Shown piece by piece: positions 36,556-45,174 of a stretch of 64,000 nt of DNA (its first letter is position 1; every line of letters begins with the position of its first letter). The position numbers and the translations under genes were made by a program. The notes beneath the pieces are model-generated. The model worked only from the letters and a program-made list of their open reading frames with translations, did not search any database and had not been told where the DNA came from. The stretch lies in contig NZ_LWQS01000060.1 of assembly GCF_001650695.1 (NCBI RefSeq), positions 62,001 through 126,000 of the forward strand, in the 5' to 3' direction. Source of the DNA: Chloroflexus islandicus (GTDB lineage Bacteria > Chloroflexota > Chloroflexia > Chloroflexales > Chloroflexaceae).

Positions 36556-37695
36556 ATGGCGCAAGCAGCCACTGAAGCGGGGGTTCGCCCCTCGGCGCTC
36601 CGCCAAGTATGGGATCGCTGGTCAGGCATCCTCGTGCCAATACTGGCCGTTTTTAGCGCACTGGTCGTTGGCGCATTCATCATCGGCATTACCGGCGCCG
36701 ATTGGCAAGCCGCCTATATCGGCTTGTGGGAAGGCGCTTTCGGTTCGCCGCGCGCGATCGCCGACACGGTAGTGCGCTCGACGCCGTTTATCATCTGCGG
36801 CTTAGCGGTCGCGCTCGCCTTTAAGGCCGGGTTGTTCAACATCGGCGCAGAAGGGCAACTGTACGCCGGCGCAGTCGCAGCGGTGGTGATTGGCACCACG
36901 TTACAAATGCCCGCTATCTTTCACATTCCGGCTACGCTAATCGCCGGCGCGCTCGGCGGGGCGGCATGGGCAGCAATTGCCGGCTTTCTCAAGGCGCGCA
37001 CCGGCGCGCACGAAGTGATTAATACGATCATGCTCAACTATATCGCGTTGCGCATGACCGACTGGCTAATCCGCAGCAAAACGCCATATATCCTCGGTGA
37101 TCCCGCCGATACCACCGGCGCCCGATCACGGCTGATCGTTGATACCGCTCGCTTGCCCGGCATTCAGGTAGGCAGCTCGACCATATTACACCTTGGCATT
37201 CTGCTGGCGATCGTGCTGGTCTTTGTGATCGCATGGCTGCTCTACCGCACGACCCTCGGCTTCGAGATGCGCACCGCCGGCACCAACCCCAACGCCGCGC
37301 GCTACGCCGGGATTAGCGTGCCGCGCACGATTGTGCTGGCGATGGCGTTTGCCGGCGGGTTGGCCGGGGTGGCCGGTGCGATTGAAGTGAGCGGTGTGCG
37401 CGGTTCGCTCAGCGCCGATTTCTTTTCCGGTCTTGGCTTCGACGCCATCGCCGTTGCCCTGCTTGCCCGCGCTAACCCGGTGGGGATTATCTTTTCGGGC
37501 TTGCTCTGGGGCGGTTTGCTCACTGGTGCGCGCTTGATGCAGGTGCGGGCCAGCCTGTCAATCGATGTGATTAAGATTGTCCAAGCCCTGATCATTATGT
37601 TCGTCGCTGCCGACCAGATTGTTCGCTTTATTTATCGACTGCCCAAACGTAAACCCGGCGAAGAGACTCAGCTCTCGAAGGGGTGGGGCGGGTAG
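36556..37695 (+). CDS. ABC transporter permease, nucleoside/simple sugar type
   Basis: A 379-residue permease with about nine hydrophobic segments. It has the family features FKAGLFNIGAEGQLYAGAVAA, the GAHEVINTIMLNYIA loop, RTAGTNPNAARYAGI and the C-terminal GFDAIAVALLARANPVGI. These match YufP/RbsC-like permeases paired with BmpA-type binding proteins. AGGGAGAAGAG precedes the ATG. Such systems usually have a second, adjacent permease and a BmpA lipoprotein; neither is encoded here, so they must be elsewhere or the system is reduced. Confidence 0.92.
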   Translation: MAQAATEAGVRPSALRQVWDRWSGILVPILAVFSALVVGAFIIGITGADWQAAYIGLWEGAFGSPRAIADTVVRSTPFIICGLAVALAFKAGLFNIGAEGQLYAGAVAAVVIGTTLQMPAIFHIPATLIAGALGGAAWAAIAGFLKARTGAHEVINTIMLNYIALRMTDWLIRSKTPYILGDPADTTGARSRLIVDTARLPGIQVGSSTILHLGILLAIVLVFVIAWLLYRTTLGFEMRTAGTNPNAARYAGISVPRTIVLAMAFAGGLAGVAGAIEVSGVRGSLSADFFSGLGFDAIAVALLARANPVGIIFSGLLWGGLLTGARLMQVRASLSIDVIKIVQALIIMFVAADQIVRFIYRLPKRKPGEETQLSKGWGG

Positions 37696-37829
37696 CAATG
37701 CGGCAACGCCAAAGCGGATAAGGATAGCCGGCTAAAGGATTTGTACCATCACACTAGTTTCGCGTTGCTCTTATCGCCAACGACGGCGCTCGGATGAGCG
37801 CCGTTATCTGCCTTGCTGTTCAGGTGATT

Positions 37830-38327
37830 ATGGACGACTTCACGACTCAAAACCGCCCAGCCAAACCGGCTGCCGAAGAACGGATGGCCGAAATCATCTT
37901 GCCGCACCAAACCAACGGTTACGGCACGATGTTTGGCGGCGATGTCATGGCGTTGATGGATAAAGCCGCTGCTATCGCTGCCTTGCGTTTCTGCCGGCTG
38001 CCGGTCGTCACTGCCTCCACTGAACGGATCGATTTTCGCACCCCGATCGGGCAAGGCGAGATTGTCGAAGCCTTTTCGCGGGTGATCTACGTCGGGCGTA
38101 GCTCGATGGTGGTGCGCGTGCATCTCTTTGCCGAACACCCGCTGATCGGCGATCGCCGCCTCTGCACGACCGGCTATTTCAGTATGGTTGCGATTAACCG
38201 TGAAGGCGGGCCATCGCCAACGGTACCACAACTACTCTTGCTCGATGATGAAGCCCGCGCCGAACATGCCGTCGGCGCCGAGATTCACGCCGCGATCGCA
38301 GCCCGTCGCAATACAGGACGACCATGA
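37830..38327 (+). CDS. Hotdog-fold acyl-CoA thioesterase
   Basis: A 165-residue protein with the acyl-CoA thioesterase pattern: LPHQTNGYGTMFGGDVMALMDKAAAIAA carries the conserved Asn-to-Asp catalytic stretch (GGxxMxxMD), and FRTPIGQGEIVEAFSRVIYVG forms the second half of the hotdog fold. It resembles YciA/cytosolic hydrolases of CoA esters. An in-frame ATG at 37794 is possible, but the one at 37830 begins nearer the conserved domain. Its end overlaps the flavin reductase start (ATGA). Preferred chain length is unknown. Confidence 0.85.
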   Translation: MDDFTTQNRPAKPAAEERMAEIILPHQTNGYGTMFGGDVMALMDKAAAIAALRFCRLPVVTASTERIDFRTPIGQGEIVEAFSRVIYVGRSSMVVRVHLFAEHPLIGDRRLCTTGYFSMVAINREGGPSPTVPQLLLLDDEARAEHAVGAEIHAAIAARRNTGRP

Positions 38328-38791
38328 TCGACGAATCACTCTTTCGCCAAACGATGAGCCATTTCGCTTCGGGGGTGACTGTCGTCACGACCGCTCACGA
38401 AGGCCGCTTGGCCGGCTTGACCGTGAGTTCGTTTACCTCACTGTCATTGCGCCCGCCGCTGGTGCTGATCTGCATCGATCATGCGGCGACCAGCCACGAT
38501 GTGATCGCGGCTGCCGGACAATTCGCGGTGAACATCTTGGCCGAAGATCAAGAATATCTCTCGCGCCGCTTTGCAATGCACGACAGCGAGAAATTTGCCC
38601 CGCACAGCTACACCCTCTCGCCGCGCGGGTTGCCACTTCTGCACGGCGTGCTAGCCCAGATCGAGTGCCGGTTGCATAGCGCCCTGCCCGGCGGCGACCA
38701 CACCATCTTCGTAGGAGAAGTGGTTGATGCGCGTGTCTTCGGGGGCCGGCCTCTGTTGTACTACCGGTCGGGGTACCACCAGTTGGGGTGA
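38324..38791 (+). CDS. Flavin reductase domain protein (FMN-binding)
   Basis: A 155-residue protein of the RutF/HpaC-like flavin reductase family. The signature MSHFASGVTVVTTAHEGRLAGLTVSSFTSLS, split here by residues 6-36, binds FMN, followed by PPLVLICIDHAATS and FAVNILAEDQEYLSRRFA. These enzymes reduce FMN/FAD with NAD(P)H for partner monooxygenases; no monooxygenase is adjacent. It overlaps the thioesterase gene by four bases and is probably co-transcribed with it. Confidence 0.88.
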   Translation: MIDESLFRQTMSHFASGVTVVTTAHEGRLAGLTVSSFTSLSLRPPLVLICIDHAATSHDVIAAAGQFAVNILAEDQEYLSRRFAMHDSEKFAPHSYTLSPRGLPLLHGVLAQIECRLHSALPGGDHTIFVGEVVDARVFGGRPLLYYRSGYHQLG

Positions 38792-38838
38792 GCAATCACG
38801 GTCACGATCGCTTGGTGTGGCGCGTATGGAAGAGCGTA

Positions 38839-39642
38839 ATGCTACGGTTATTGTGCGCGTTATTCGCCGGTCTCTTTGTCTTCACCGCCTGCGCCGGCGC
38901 TTCCCCGCCCAACAGTGTGCCGGCTGGCGTGCCAACCCTGATGCCGACCCGGCCAGCAACACCCTCGGCGCCTGCCGGTGACTGGCGCTCGCTGGCCGCC
39001 GGGATCGAATTACGCCGTTTAGACACGCCCGGTGTGCCGGTGCAAGTGATTCGCGTCGATCCGGCCAAAGTGCGCTTCGTCGTGGGCTATGATCCCGCCG
39101 CGCCGCGTATGCTCAGCGCTTGGGCAGCCCAATATGGTGCTGTGGCTGCAATTAATGGCGGCTTTTTTGATGCGAACGGCGAACCAGTGGCGTTGCTGAT
39201 CAGCGATCAACGGGTCATTGGCCAGAGTTATGTCGATCAGGGCGGCATGTTTGCGATTGATGACGCCGGCGTACCACATCTCTGGTCACTCGCTGACCAG
39301 CCCTACGACGGTACTCCTTTTGCGCAAGCCATTCAGGGTTGGCCGCTGCTGGTGCGTCCGGGCAATAAAGCTGCTTATACCAGTGACGACGGCCAACGCG
39401 CGCGCCGGAGTGCGATTGCGCTCGATCGGGCTGGGCGTGTGCTCTTGATCGTCGCCCCCGGCGCCACGTTTAGCCTCGCTGAATGGTCGCAATTTCTAGC
39501 GGGAGCCGATCTCGATATCGAGATCGCGGTTAACCTTGATGGCGGCTCTTCTACCGGCCTGATTGCGCAGAGTGATCACGGCGGCCTACGGATTGACTCG
39601 TTTGTCCCCCTCCCCTTTGCGTTGCTGGTGCTCCCGCTTTGA
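38839..39642 (+). CDS. Phosphodiester glycosidase (NAGPA) domain lipoprotein
   Basis: A 267-residue secreted protein. The N-terminus LRLLCALFAGLFVFTACAG is a lipoprotein signal with a cysteine at FTAC, followed by a Pro/Thr-rich linker. The domain has AAINGGFFDANGEPVALLI, IQGWPLLVRPG, RRSAIALDRAGRVLLIVA and IAVNLDGGSSTGL, the hallmark strings of the NAGPA family that cleaves sugar phosphodiesters. The ATG at 38839 is preferred because GGAAGAG precedes it; a GTG at 38788 would add a charged segment before the signal. The substrate is unknown, possibly an envelope glycopolymer. Confidence 0.85.
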   Translation: MLRLLCALFAGLFVFTACAGASPPNSVPAGVPTLMPTRPATPSAPAGDWRSLAAGIELRRLDTPGVPVQVIRVDPAKVRFVVGYDPAAPRMLSAWAAQYGAVAAINGGFFDANGEPVALLISDQRVIGQSYVDQGGMFAIDDAGVPHLWSLADQPYDGTPFAQAIQGWPLLVRPGNKAAYTSDDGQRARRSAIALDRAGRVLLIVAPGATFSLAEWSQFLAGADLDIEIAVNLDGGSSTGLIAQSDHGGLRIDSFVPLPFALLVLPL

Positions 39643-39776
39643 CAGGCTGCGATAGCAAGGGTAAGATGCAGGGAAGGGGCAGCGCGGCGAACGGATGACA
39701 GGGGCACAGCGGCGCTGATTGCTGGGGCATAGCGGCGCTGTGCCCGTACATGAAGGATTATTAAAAGGGAAATTTT

Positions 39777-40817
39777 GTGCGGTATTGGAAATTATGGCTT
39801 GGGCTGATTATTAGCGCAATCTTCCTTGGGATCGCCCTCTATGGCCTCGATCTGGCCCATTTTTGGGAAGCGCTGCGCGAGGCGAATTATTGGTGGCTTC
39901 TTCCGGGAGTCGCCGTCTATTTTGCCACCGTCTGGGTGCGCACGTGGCGCTGGCAATCGATGCTCAACCATATCGCGCCAGTACCACTGCGCGCACTCTT
40001 CCCGATTGTCGTGATTGGCTACATGGGCAACAATGTGTATCCGGCGCGCGCCGGCGAGGTGTTGCGCAGCTATGTGTTGCGCCGCAATTGCGGCATCGCA
40101 ATGAGCGCCTCGCTGGCGACAGTGGTGCTTGAGCGATTGTTTGACGGCTTGGTGATGCTGCTCTTTGTGGCAATCACGCTACCCTTTGCGCCGCTGCCTA
40201 CTGCCTTCCGCACCCTTGTCATAGCGTTTAGCGCCCTGTTCATTGTGGCGCTGGTCGCATTTATCGCTTTAGCCGCCCGCCCGCAACGTATGAGCCGGCT
40301 GTATGCCCTCGCCGTTGACCGGTTTGCGCCGCCGTTCCTGCGCCCGCGCATTCACGGTCTCTTTGACCGGTTTATTATCGGGTTGCAATCACTGCGCAGC
40401 CCGCGCGAAATGCTGGTTATTCTGTTGACTTCAACCTTGATCTGGCTCGGTGAAACGCTCAAATATTGGTTCGTGATGCACGCTTTTCCGTTTGAAGTCT
40501 CGTTTTTGGTTTTGATGCTGATGACCGCAGTAGTGAATCTCTTCACTACGATCCCTTCCACGCCGGGGTATATCGGCACCTTTGATGCGCCCGGCATTGC
40601 GATCTTGACCCAGTTCGGCGTGGCGCATGCGCTGGCCGCCGGCTATACGCTGGTGTTGCATGTGGCGCTGTGGCTGCCGGTGACGCTGCTTGGCGTGTGG
40701 TATATGCTGCGCCAAAGCCTCACGTGGCGCGATATGGACCGGGCGGCAGCATTGCGCGAACAGGCAACGACGACAACAACTGAAGACGCTTCCGTCACCC
40801 AGCAGGTGTTGCCATGA
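39777..40817 (+). CDS. Flippase-like membrane protein (lysylphosphatidylglycerol synthase TM family)
   Basis: A 346-residue integral membrane protein of the UPF0104/LPG-synthase transmembrane family. Conserved parts are WWLLPGVAVYFATVWVRTWRW, the VIGYMGNNVYPARAGEVLRSYVL motif, and TTIPSTPGYIGTFDAPGIAIL near the end. Without the soluble lysyl-transferase domain these proteins are thought to move lipids or isoprenoid-linked sugars. The GTG start at 39777 follows AAAAGGGA. It overlaps the FAD oxidoreductase gene by four bases, indicating a functional pair, possibly in lipid or glycolipid modification. Confidence 0.87.
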   Translation: MRYWKLWLGLIISAIFLGIALYGLDLAHFWEALREANYWWLLPGVAVYFATVWVRTWRWQSMLNHIAPVPLRALFPIVVIGYMGNNVYPARAGEVLRSYVLRRNCGIAMSASLATVVLERLFDGLVMLLFVAITLPFAPLPTAFRTLVIAFSALFIVALVAFIALAARPQRMSRLYALAVDRFAPPFLRPRIHGLFDRFIIGLQSLRSPREMLVILLTSTLIWLGETLKYWFVMHAFPFEVSFLVLMLMTAVVNLFTTIPSTPGYIGTFDAPGIAILTQFGVAHALAAGYTLVLHVALWLPVTLLGVWYMLRQSLTWRDMDRAAALREQATTTTTEDASVTQQVLP

Positions 40818-42133
40818 AGATTGCGATCGTCGGCGCCGGCATTGCCGGTCTGAGCGCTGCCTATGATCTCGCCGGACGCGGCCATGCGGTGACGGTCTAT
40901 GAAGCCGGTGAGCAGGTGGGCGGGTTGGCCAGCGGTTTTCGTGATCCGGCTTGGCAATGGCCGCTCGAACGGTTTTACCATCACATTTTCACCACCGATC
41001 ACGCTATTATCAATCTGACCAACGAGATCGGCATGCGCGACCGGCTCTTCTTCCGCGCGCCGGTGACGGCGCAATGGTGGCGGGGGCGCGGATATGCGCT
41101 TGATGGCGTGCTGCCGGTATTGCGCTTCCCCGGCTTGCCCTTCCTCGACCGGTTGCGCTTTGGCGTGAGCGCCTTTTACCTCAAGTTTATCACCAGCAAT
41201 TGGCAACGGCTCGAACAGGTGACGGCCACCGCGTGGACAGAACGCTATTCGGGGCGCAATGTGGCGCGGGTGATCTGGCACCCGCTGCTCGAAGGCAAAT
41301 TCGGCCCCCACGCCGATGAGGTCAATATGGCGTGGCTGTGGGCGCGGCTGCGCGCGCGCAGCTTCAAGCTAGGGTATTTTCAAGGCGGTTTTCAAGCGTT
41401 TGCCGATGGGTTGTGCGCCGCTTGCGCCCAGCGCGGGGTGCAAGTGTGGCGGAAAACGCCGGTGAAGGCCGTAACGCAGAATGAGACGGGTTGGCAGGTG
41501 ATCGCTGGCGATCACCCTCCCACTGATTACGACGCCCTGCTCGTTACCGGCGCGCCGGGATTGCTGGCGCGGCTGGTTCCCCATCTCCCGGCCAGTTACC
41601 TTGGCCAACTGCGCCAGTTGCGCTCGATGGGGGCGGTTGTGATGACCATTGCCCTGCGCCAACCGCTCACCAACGGCATCTATTGGCTCAACCTGCCCAA
41701 AGACGAATTCCCGTTTTTGGCGTTGGTTGAACACACCAACTTCATTGAACCGGACTATTACGGCGGCGACCGCCTGCTCTATTGCGGCGACTATCTCGAT
41801 CCTGACCACGAGTATTTCCAGCTTACGCCTGAAGCGTTGCTCGAACGCTTTATGCCAGCCTTACGCCAGATCAACCCCGCCTTCCGCCGCGAGTGGGTGC
41901 GCGCGTACTGGTTGCACCGCGAAACCTACGCCCAACCGATTGTGCCGGTCAATCACAGCCGCAATATCCCGTCGATTGCCACCCCGCTGCCCGGCCTCTA
42001 CTGGGCCAGTATGAGCCAAGTCTACCCATGGGATCGCGGCACCAACTACGCGGTTGAATTGGGCCGGCGCGCGGCGCAGATCATCCTTGCCCGCCCGCAC
42101 CCAACGGCGCAACCGGTACCTTCCGGCTATTGA
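40814..42133 (+). CDS. FAD-dependent amine-oxidase-like oxidoreductase
   Basis: A 439-residue flavoprotein. The N-terminal Rossmann motif IVGAGIAGLSAAYDLAGRGH and VYEAGEQVGGLASGF bind FAD as in protoporphyrinogen oxidase and phytoene desaturase relatives. The C-terminal LYWASMSQVYPWDRGTNYAV closes the FAD site. The central part includes WHPLLEGKFGPHADEVNMAW, common in proteins clustered with glycosyltransferases and flippases. Substrate is unknown. It begins within the stop of the flippase-like gene (ATGA). Confidence 0.87.
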   Translation: MKIAIVGAGIAGLSAAYDLAGRGHAVTVYEAGEQVGGLASGFRDPAWQWPLERFYHHIFTTDHAIINLTNEIGMRDRLFFRAPVTAQWWRGRGYALDGVLPVLRFPGLPFLDRLRFGVSAFYLKFITSNWQRLEQVTATAWTERYSGRNVARVIWHPLLEGKFGPHADEVNMAWLWARLRARSFKLGYFQGGFQAFADGLCAACAQRGVQVWRKTPVKAVTQNETGWQVIAGDHPPTDYDALLVTGAPGLLARLVPHLPASYLGQLRQLRSMGAVVMTIALRQPLTNGIYWLNLPKDEFPFLALVEHTNFIEPDYYGGDRLLYCGDYLDPDHEYFQLTPEALLERFMPALRQINPAFRREWVRAYWLHRETYAQPIVPVNHSRNIPSIATPLPGLYWASMSQVYPWDRGTNYAVELGRRAAQIILARPHPTAQPVPSGY

Positions 42134-42311
42134 TGATGCGCTGATGATGTGATAAGTCATTTCTATATCACACGCTAAACGCAACGTTATCTCCATCCAG
42201 CGCGAGACCGCCTTGCCTAATCGCATTCGCGTTGAGCGGAGATCGCTGCGGGTGGTCTAGGTGCGGCGCTGCCTTGCCCAGATCGTTCCGCGCAACAACA
42301 TAGGGGGGAAT

Positions 42312-43367
42312 ATGCACCCATACCGGCTAATAGGCATCGTGATTCTGATCGGCGTCCTCATCGGTTGCAGCGCGAGCAACGCGATCCCATCACCCACGCT
42401 GGCCCAAGGGCCGGCAGAAACGATCACCCCTGCCCAGTCTGCCATTACCCCAGACCCGGTTGCCAGCAACAGCCTTGCGCAAACCGTACCTAGCCCGCTT
42501 GCCACTACGCCTGCCACCGCAACGCCAAGCTCTGCCGGCGGCTTTTCCATCCGATTGTTCGGCAGCAGCACCAATGATCTCGACCGGATCAAAATCCCGC
42601 TCGGAACGATCAACAGCAGCGGTCAACTGACCAGTTCGCGCCCAGTGAATGTTGGCGGCGATCTAACGGTGGAGTTCTGGATGAAGGCCAATGCCGCCGA
42701 TAATACCGCGCCGGCGTGCGATGGCTGGTACTACGGCAATATCATTATTGACCGCGACATCTTTGGCAACGGTGATTACGGCGACTACGGCATTGCGATT
42801 TGCGACGGCAAGTTGGTCGTTGGCTTCAGTGTAGGAAGCGACGATCGGTTACTGAAGGGCAATCGCACCGTCACCGATGGCATGTGGCATCACATTGCCG
42901 TCACCCGCGCCAATAGCGGGCAGGTGCGGCTGTTTGTCGATGGCCAGCTCGACGCGCAGATGAACGGGCCGAGCGGAAGGATTGATTATCGGCTCAATCG
43001 TTCGACCTCGTACCCCAACAGCGACCCCTACCTCGTGTTTGGAGCCGAAAAGCATGACTATCCGGGCAGCCGCTACTACAACGGCCTGCTCGATGACGTG
43101 CGGCTGTCGAACAGCGTGCGCTATACCGGCAACTTCGCCCCCCCTACGGCGCCGCACCCCGCCGACGCCAATACCGTGGCCCTCTACCGCTTTGATGAAG
43201 GCAGCGGTACCACGATCGGCGACAGCGCGCCGGGCAACCAAAGTCCCGGCGTATTGCAACCGCGCACCGGCGGCGCGGCCCAGCATTGGTCGACCGACAC
43301 CCCATTTGCCAGCAGCAGCGCGCCACTCACCCCGCGCGCCTTTTTGCCGATGATTATCCGCAGCTAG
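42312..43367 (+). CDS. LamG-domain lipoprotein
   Basis: A 351-residue secreted protein. RLIGIVILIGVLIGCSAS is a lipoprotein signal with cysteine at IGC, followed by a Thr/Pro/Ser-rich linker (about 20-80). A concanavalin-like LamG domain runs to about 310, with LTVEFWMKA, MWHHIAVTRANSGQVRLFVD and NGLLDDVRLSN. It probably binds carbohydrate or matrix. The C-terminus ends FLPMIIRS, a short hydrophobic-plus-Arg tail similar to that of the beta-helix protein ending at 59649. The ATG at 42312 follows GGGGGGA. Ligand is unknown. Confidence 0.85.
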   Translation: MHPYRLIGIVILIGVLIGCSASNAIPSPTLAQGPAETITPAQSAITPDPVASNSLAQTVPSPLATTPATATPSSAGGFSIRLFGSSTNDLDRIKIPLGTINSSGQLTSSRPVNVGGDLTVEFWMKANAADNTAPACDGWYYGNIIIDRDIFGNGDYGDYGIAICDGKLVVGFSVGSDDRLLKGNRTVTDGMWHHIAVTRANSGQVRLFVDGQLDAQMNGPSGRIDYRLNRSTSYPNSDPYLVFGAEKHDYPGSRYYNGLLDDVRLSNSVRYTGNFAPPTAPHPADANTVALYRFDEGSGTTIGDSAPGNQSPGVLQPRTGGAAQHWSTDTPFASSSAPLTPRAFLPMIIRS

Positions 43368-43418
43368 GCGCACTGGCCGCCAGCTCCTCTGCAATTCCGC
43401 AACCGTCTCACCATTGCT

Positions 43419-43446
43419 GCCCGGCTACGCACAAGCGTAGCCGGGC
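43419..43446. terminator. Strong hairpin after LamG gene, possible terminator
   Basis: GCCCGGCTACGC pairs perfectly with GCGTAGCCGGGC around ACAA, starting 52 bases after the LamG stop. The downstream sequence is AAGGTTGC rather than a T-run, so termination is likely but not certain. Confidence 0.55.
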
Positions 43447-43597
43447 AAGGTTGCATTATTTCTGGCAAATGATTTACGTATATAATATTGATAACACACA
43501 AAAAGATAGCATTCGCGTGCGCAGGCGATTGAGCCACACGGTCTAGACAATGCTTACCTTGGCTAGACCAACCCTCGCATACCTGCTCGGAAAGAAG

Positions 43598-43606
43598 TGG
43601 TATAAT
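43598..43606 (+). promoter_or_regulatory. Extended -10 promoter for HTH regulator
   Basis: TGGTATAAT lies 41 bases upstream of the ATG at 43647, without a clear -35. Confidence 0.55.
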
Positions 43607-43646
43607 CAGCAAACGGTCTCAAATTTGATGACGTTAGGAGTCGACG

Positions 43647-44213
43647 ATGATTCTGCACAAATTCGACATTATCAACCATCCGGTGCGGATGCGCATCTTC
43701 CAAACCTTGTACAGCGGCCCCTATTCGATTAACCAACTGAGCCGTTTGCTGCCCGATGTCCCGCGTCCATCGCTCTACCGTCACATTCACAAGATGCTCG
43801 ACGCCGGAATCATCAAAGTTGCCGCCACCCGGCATGTCAACGGGATTGAAGAGCGCTTTTTCTTGCCGGTGTTCGGGCAAGTGCGGCTATCCGAGATTCA
43901 TGATGAGGAGGGCATGAAAAAACTCGCCGAGCACGTGAGCATCTATGGCTGGGTGGTCGCGCAAGACTTTGCCCGCTATCTGCTCGAGCGCGGCGAGCCA
44001 AACTTCGACGACATTTCCGCGCACGATTTCACGTTTTACGCCACTGATGAAGAGTGCCGCCAACTGCGTAATGCGATTCACCAGTTGTTGCACGCAGCCG
44101 AGCAGCAACCTCCCACCGAGGGACGCACGTTGCGGCGCATGTTTCTGCTGGGATACCCACTTGCTACGCTGCCGCACGAAACGCCTGACCATAACAATGG
44201 CGGCGCAGGATGA
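43647..44213 (+). CDS. Winged-helix transcriptional regulator (ArsR-like)
   Basis: A 188-residue regulator. The N-terminal ~75 residues form a winged helix: FDIINHPVRMRIFQTLYSGP, INQLSRLLPDVPRPSLYRHI (recognition helix) and MLDAGIIKVA. The C-terminal ~100 residues are helical and include HVSIYGWVVAQDFARYL, a probable effector or dimer domain seen in PadR/ArsR-type proteins. GGAG precedes the ATG. It is convergent with the SDR gene, 21 bases apart. Targets are not known; the palindrome at the SDR promoter is one candidate. Confidence 0.85.
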   Translation: MILHKFDIINHPVRMRIFQTLYSGPYSINQLSRLLPDVPRPSLYRHIHKMLDAGIIKVAATRHVNGIEERFFLPVFGQVRLSEIHDEEGMKKLAEHVSIYGWVVAQDFARYLLERGEPNFDDISAHDFTFYATDEECRQLRNAIHQLLHAAEQQPPTEGRTLRRMFLLGYPLATLPHETPDHNNGGAG

Positions 44214-44234
44214 TCCTAGAGCCACGCGCCAAGA

Positions 44235-45038
44235 CTATCCTCCCAGCAAGCTCTTCATTTGGCGAAAGATCAGGCGCACGGCAAACTGCGGATTGAGCCG
44301 GTAGAGCCGATCCATCATCGTCGCATCGTTACCGACCAGCACCCGAAATCGATTGCGCTCCATGCCCTCGATGATGATCTGCGCTGCCCGCTCGGCTGGC
44401 AATGGCGTGATGGCGGGTTGTTTATCGGTGCGCGGCAAGCTGCTCACGCCTGAATTCGCGGTGATGTTGGTGTTGACGGCGCCGGGGAAAACGACCGTCA
44501 CCCGCACCTTGGTTTCCAGCAGTTCAGAATACAGTCCTTCGGTAAAGAGCTTCACCGCCGCTTTGGCCGCGCCATAGATGGTCTGTCCCGGCACCGGCAC
44601 AAAGCCGCCCATGCTCGAAATGTTGACAATATGCGCTTCGGGCCGGGCCAGCAGGTGGGGCAAGAAGGCTTTGGTCATCCATACGGTGCCGTAGAAATTG
44701 ACATTCATGACCCGCTCAATCGTCGCCTCATCGAGGTCAGGCACGCGCACAAACGGCTGAATAATGCCGGCATTGTTGATCAAACCATCAACTGCGCCAT
44801 GGGCAGCTACGACCTGCGCCGGCAAAGCAGCCACAGCAACGCGATCGGTAATGTTCAGCTCGTGGGTTGAGAGCCGGCTGGCCTGCGCCCCCGCCAGTTG
44901 CGCCGTCTCCCGCAAGGCAGCCGGGTTGAGATCAACCGCCGCGACACGCGCCCCTTTCGCCAGTACATGCAACACCAAGGCCCGCCCGATCCCGCTGCCG
45001 CCGCCGGTCACGACAATGACTTTGTTCTGTACACGCAT
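44235..45038 (-). CDS. Short-chain dehydrogenase/reductase
   Basis: A 267-residue SDR. The cofactor loop is VVTGGGSGIGRALVL (TGxxxGIG), an Asp ends the second strand (VAAVDLNPA), which suggests NAD(H), NNAG is present in LINNAGII, and the catalytic Ser..Tyr..Lys is in NISSMGGFVPVPGQTIYGAAKAAV. The substrate is unknown. It has its own promoter and lies downstream of thiD, from which it is separated by a terminator, so it is not part of the thiamine operon. Confidence 0.92.
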   Translation of the reverse strand: MRVQNKVIVVTGGGSGIGRALVLHVLAKGARVAAVDLNPAALRETAQLAGAQASRLSTHELNITDRVAVAALPAQVVAAHGAVDGLINNAGIIQPFVRVPDLDEATIERVMNVNFYGTVWMTKAFLPHLLARPEAHIVNISSMGGFVPVPGQTIYGAAKAAVKLFTEGLYSELLETKVRVTVVFPGAVNTNITANSGVSSLPRTDKQPAITPLPAERAAQIIIEGMERNRFRVLVGNDATMMDRLYRLNPQFAVRLIFRQMKSLLGG

Positions 45039-45085
45039 GGGTTTTGTCCGTCTTTCTCTGGTTGGCTTGAACAGATAGTGCGGGT

Positions 45086-45114
45086 ACCATACTCGACAGT
45101 ATCTGTCTTGTCAA
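45086..45114 (-). promoter_or_regulatory. SDR promoter with palindrome in the spacer
   Basis: On the minus strand TTGACA (45114-45109) and TATGGT (45091-45086) are separated by 17 bases. In the spacer GACAG-TAT-CTGTC (45095-45107) is a perfect five-base inverted repeat, a position where a bound dimer would block RNA polymerase. Confidence 0.65.
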
Positions 45115-45118
45115 CCAA

Positions 45119-45149
45119 AACAGCCGAGACGGCCAATGTGGCCGTCTCG
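45119..45149 (-). terminator. Intrinsic terminator after thiD
   Basis: CGAGACGGCC pairs perfectly with GGCCGTCTCG (45125-45149, five-base loop). On the minus strand a GCTGTTTTGG run follows. It lies 26 bases after the thiD stop codon and isolates the thiamine genes from the SDR gene. Confidence 0.75.
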
Positions 45150-45174
45150 CTCCAAATACGCTTATTGCCGGCGA

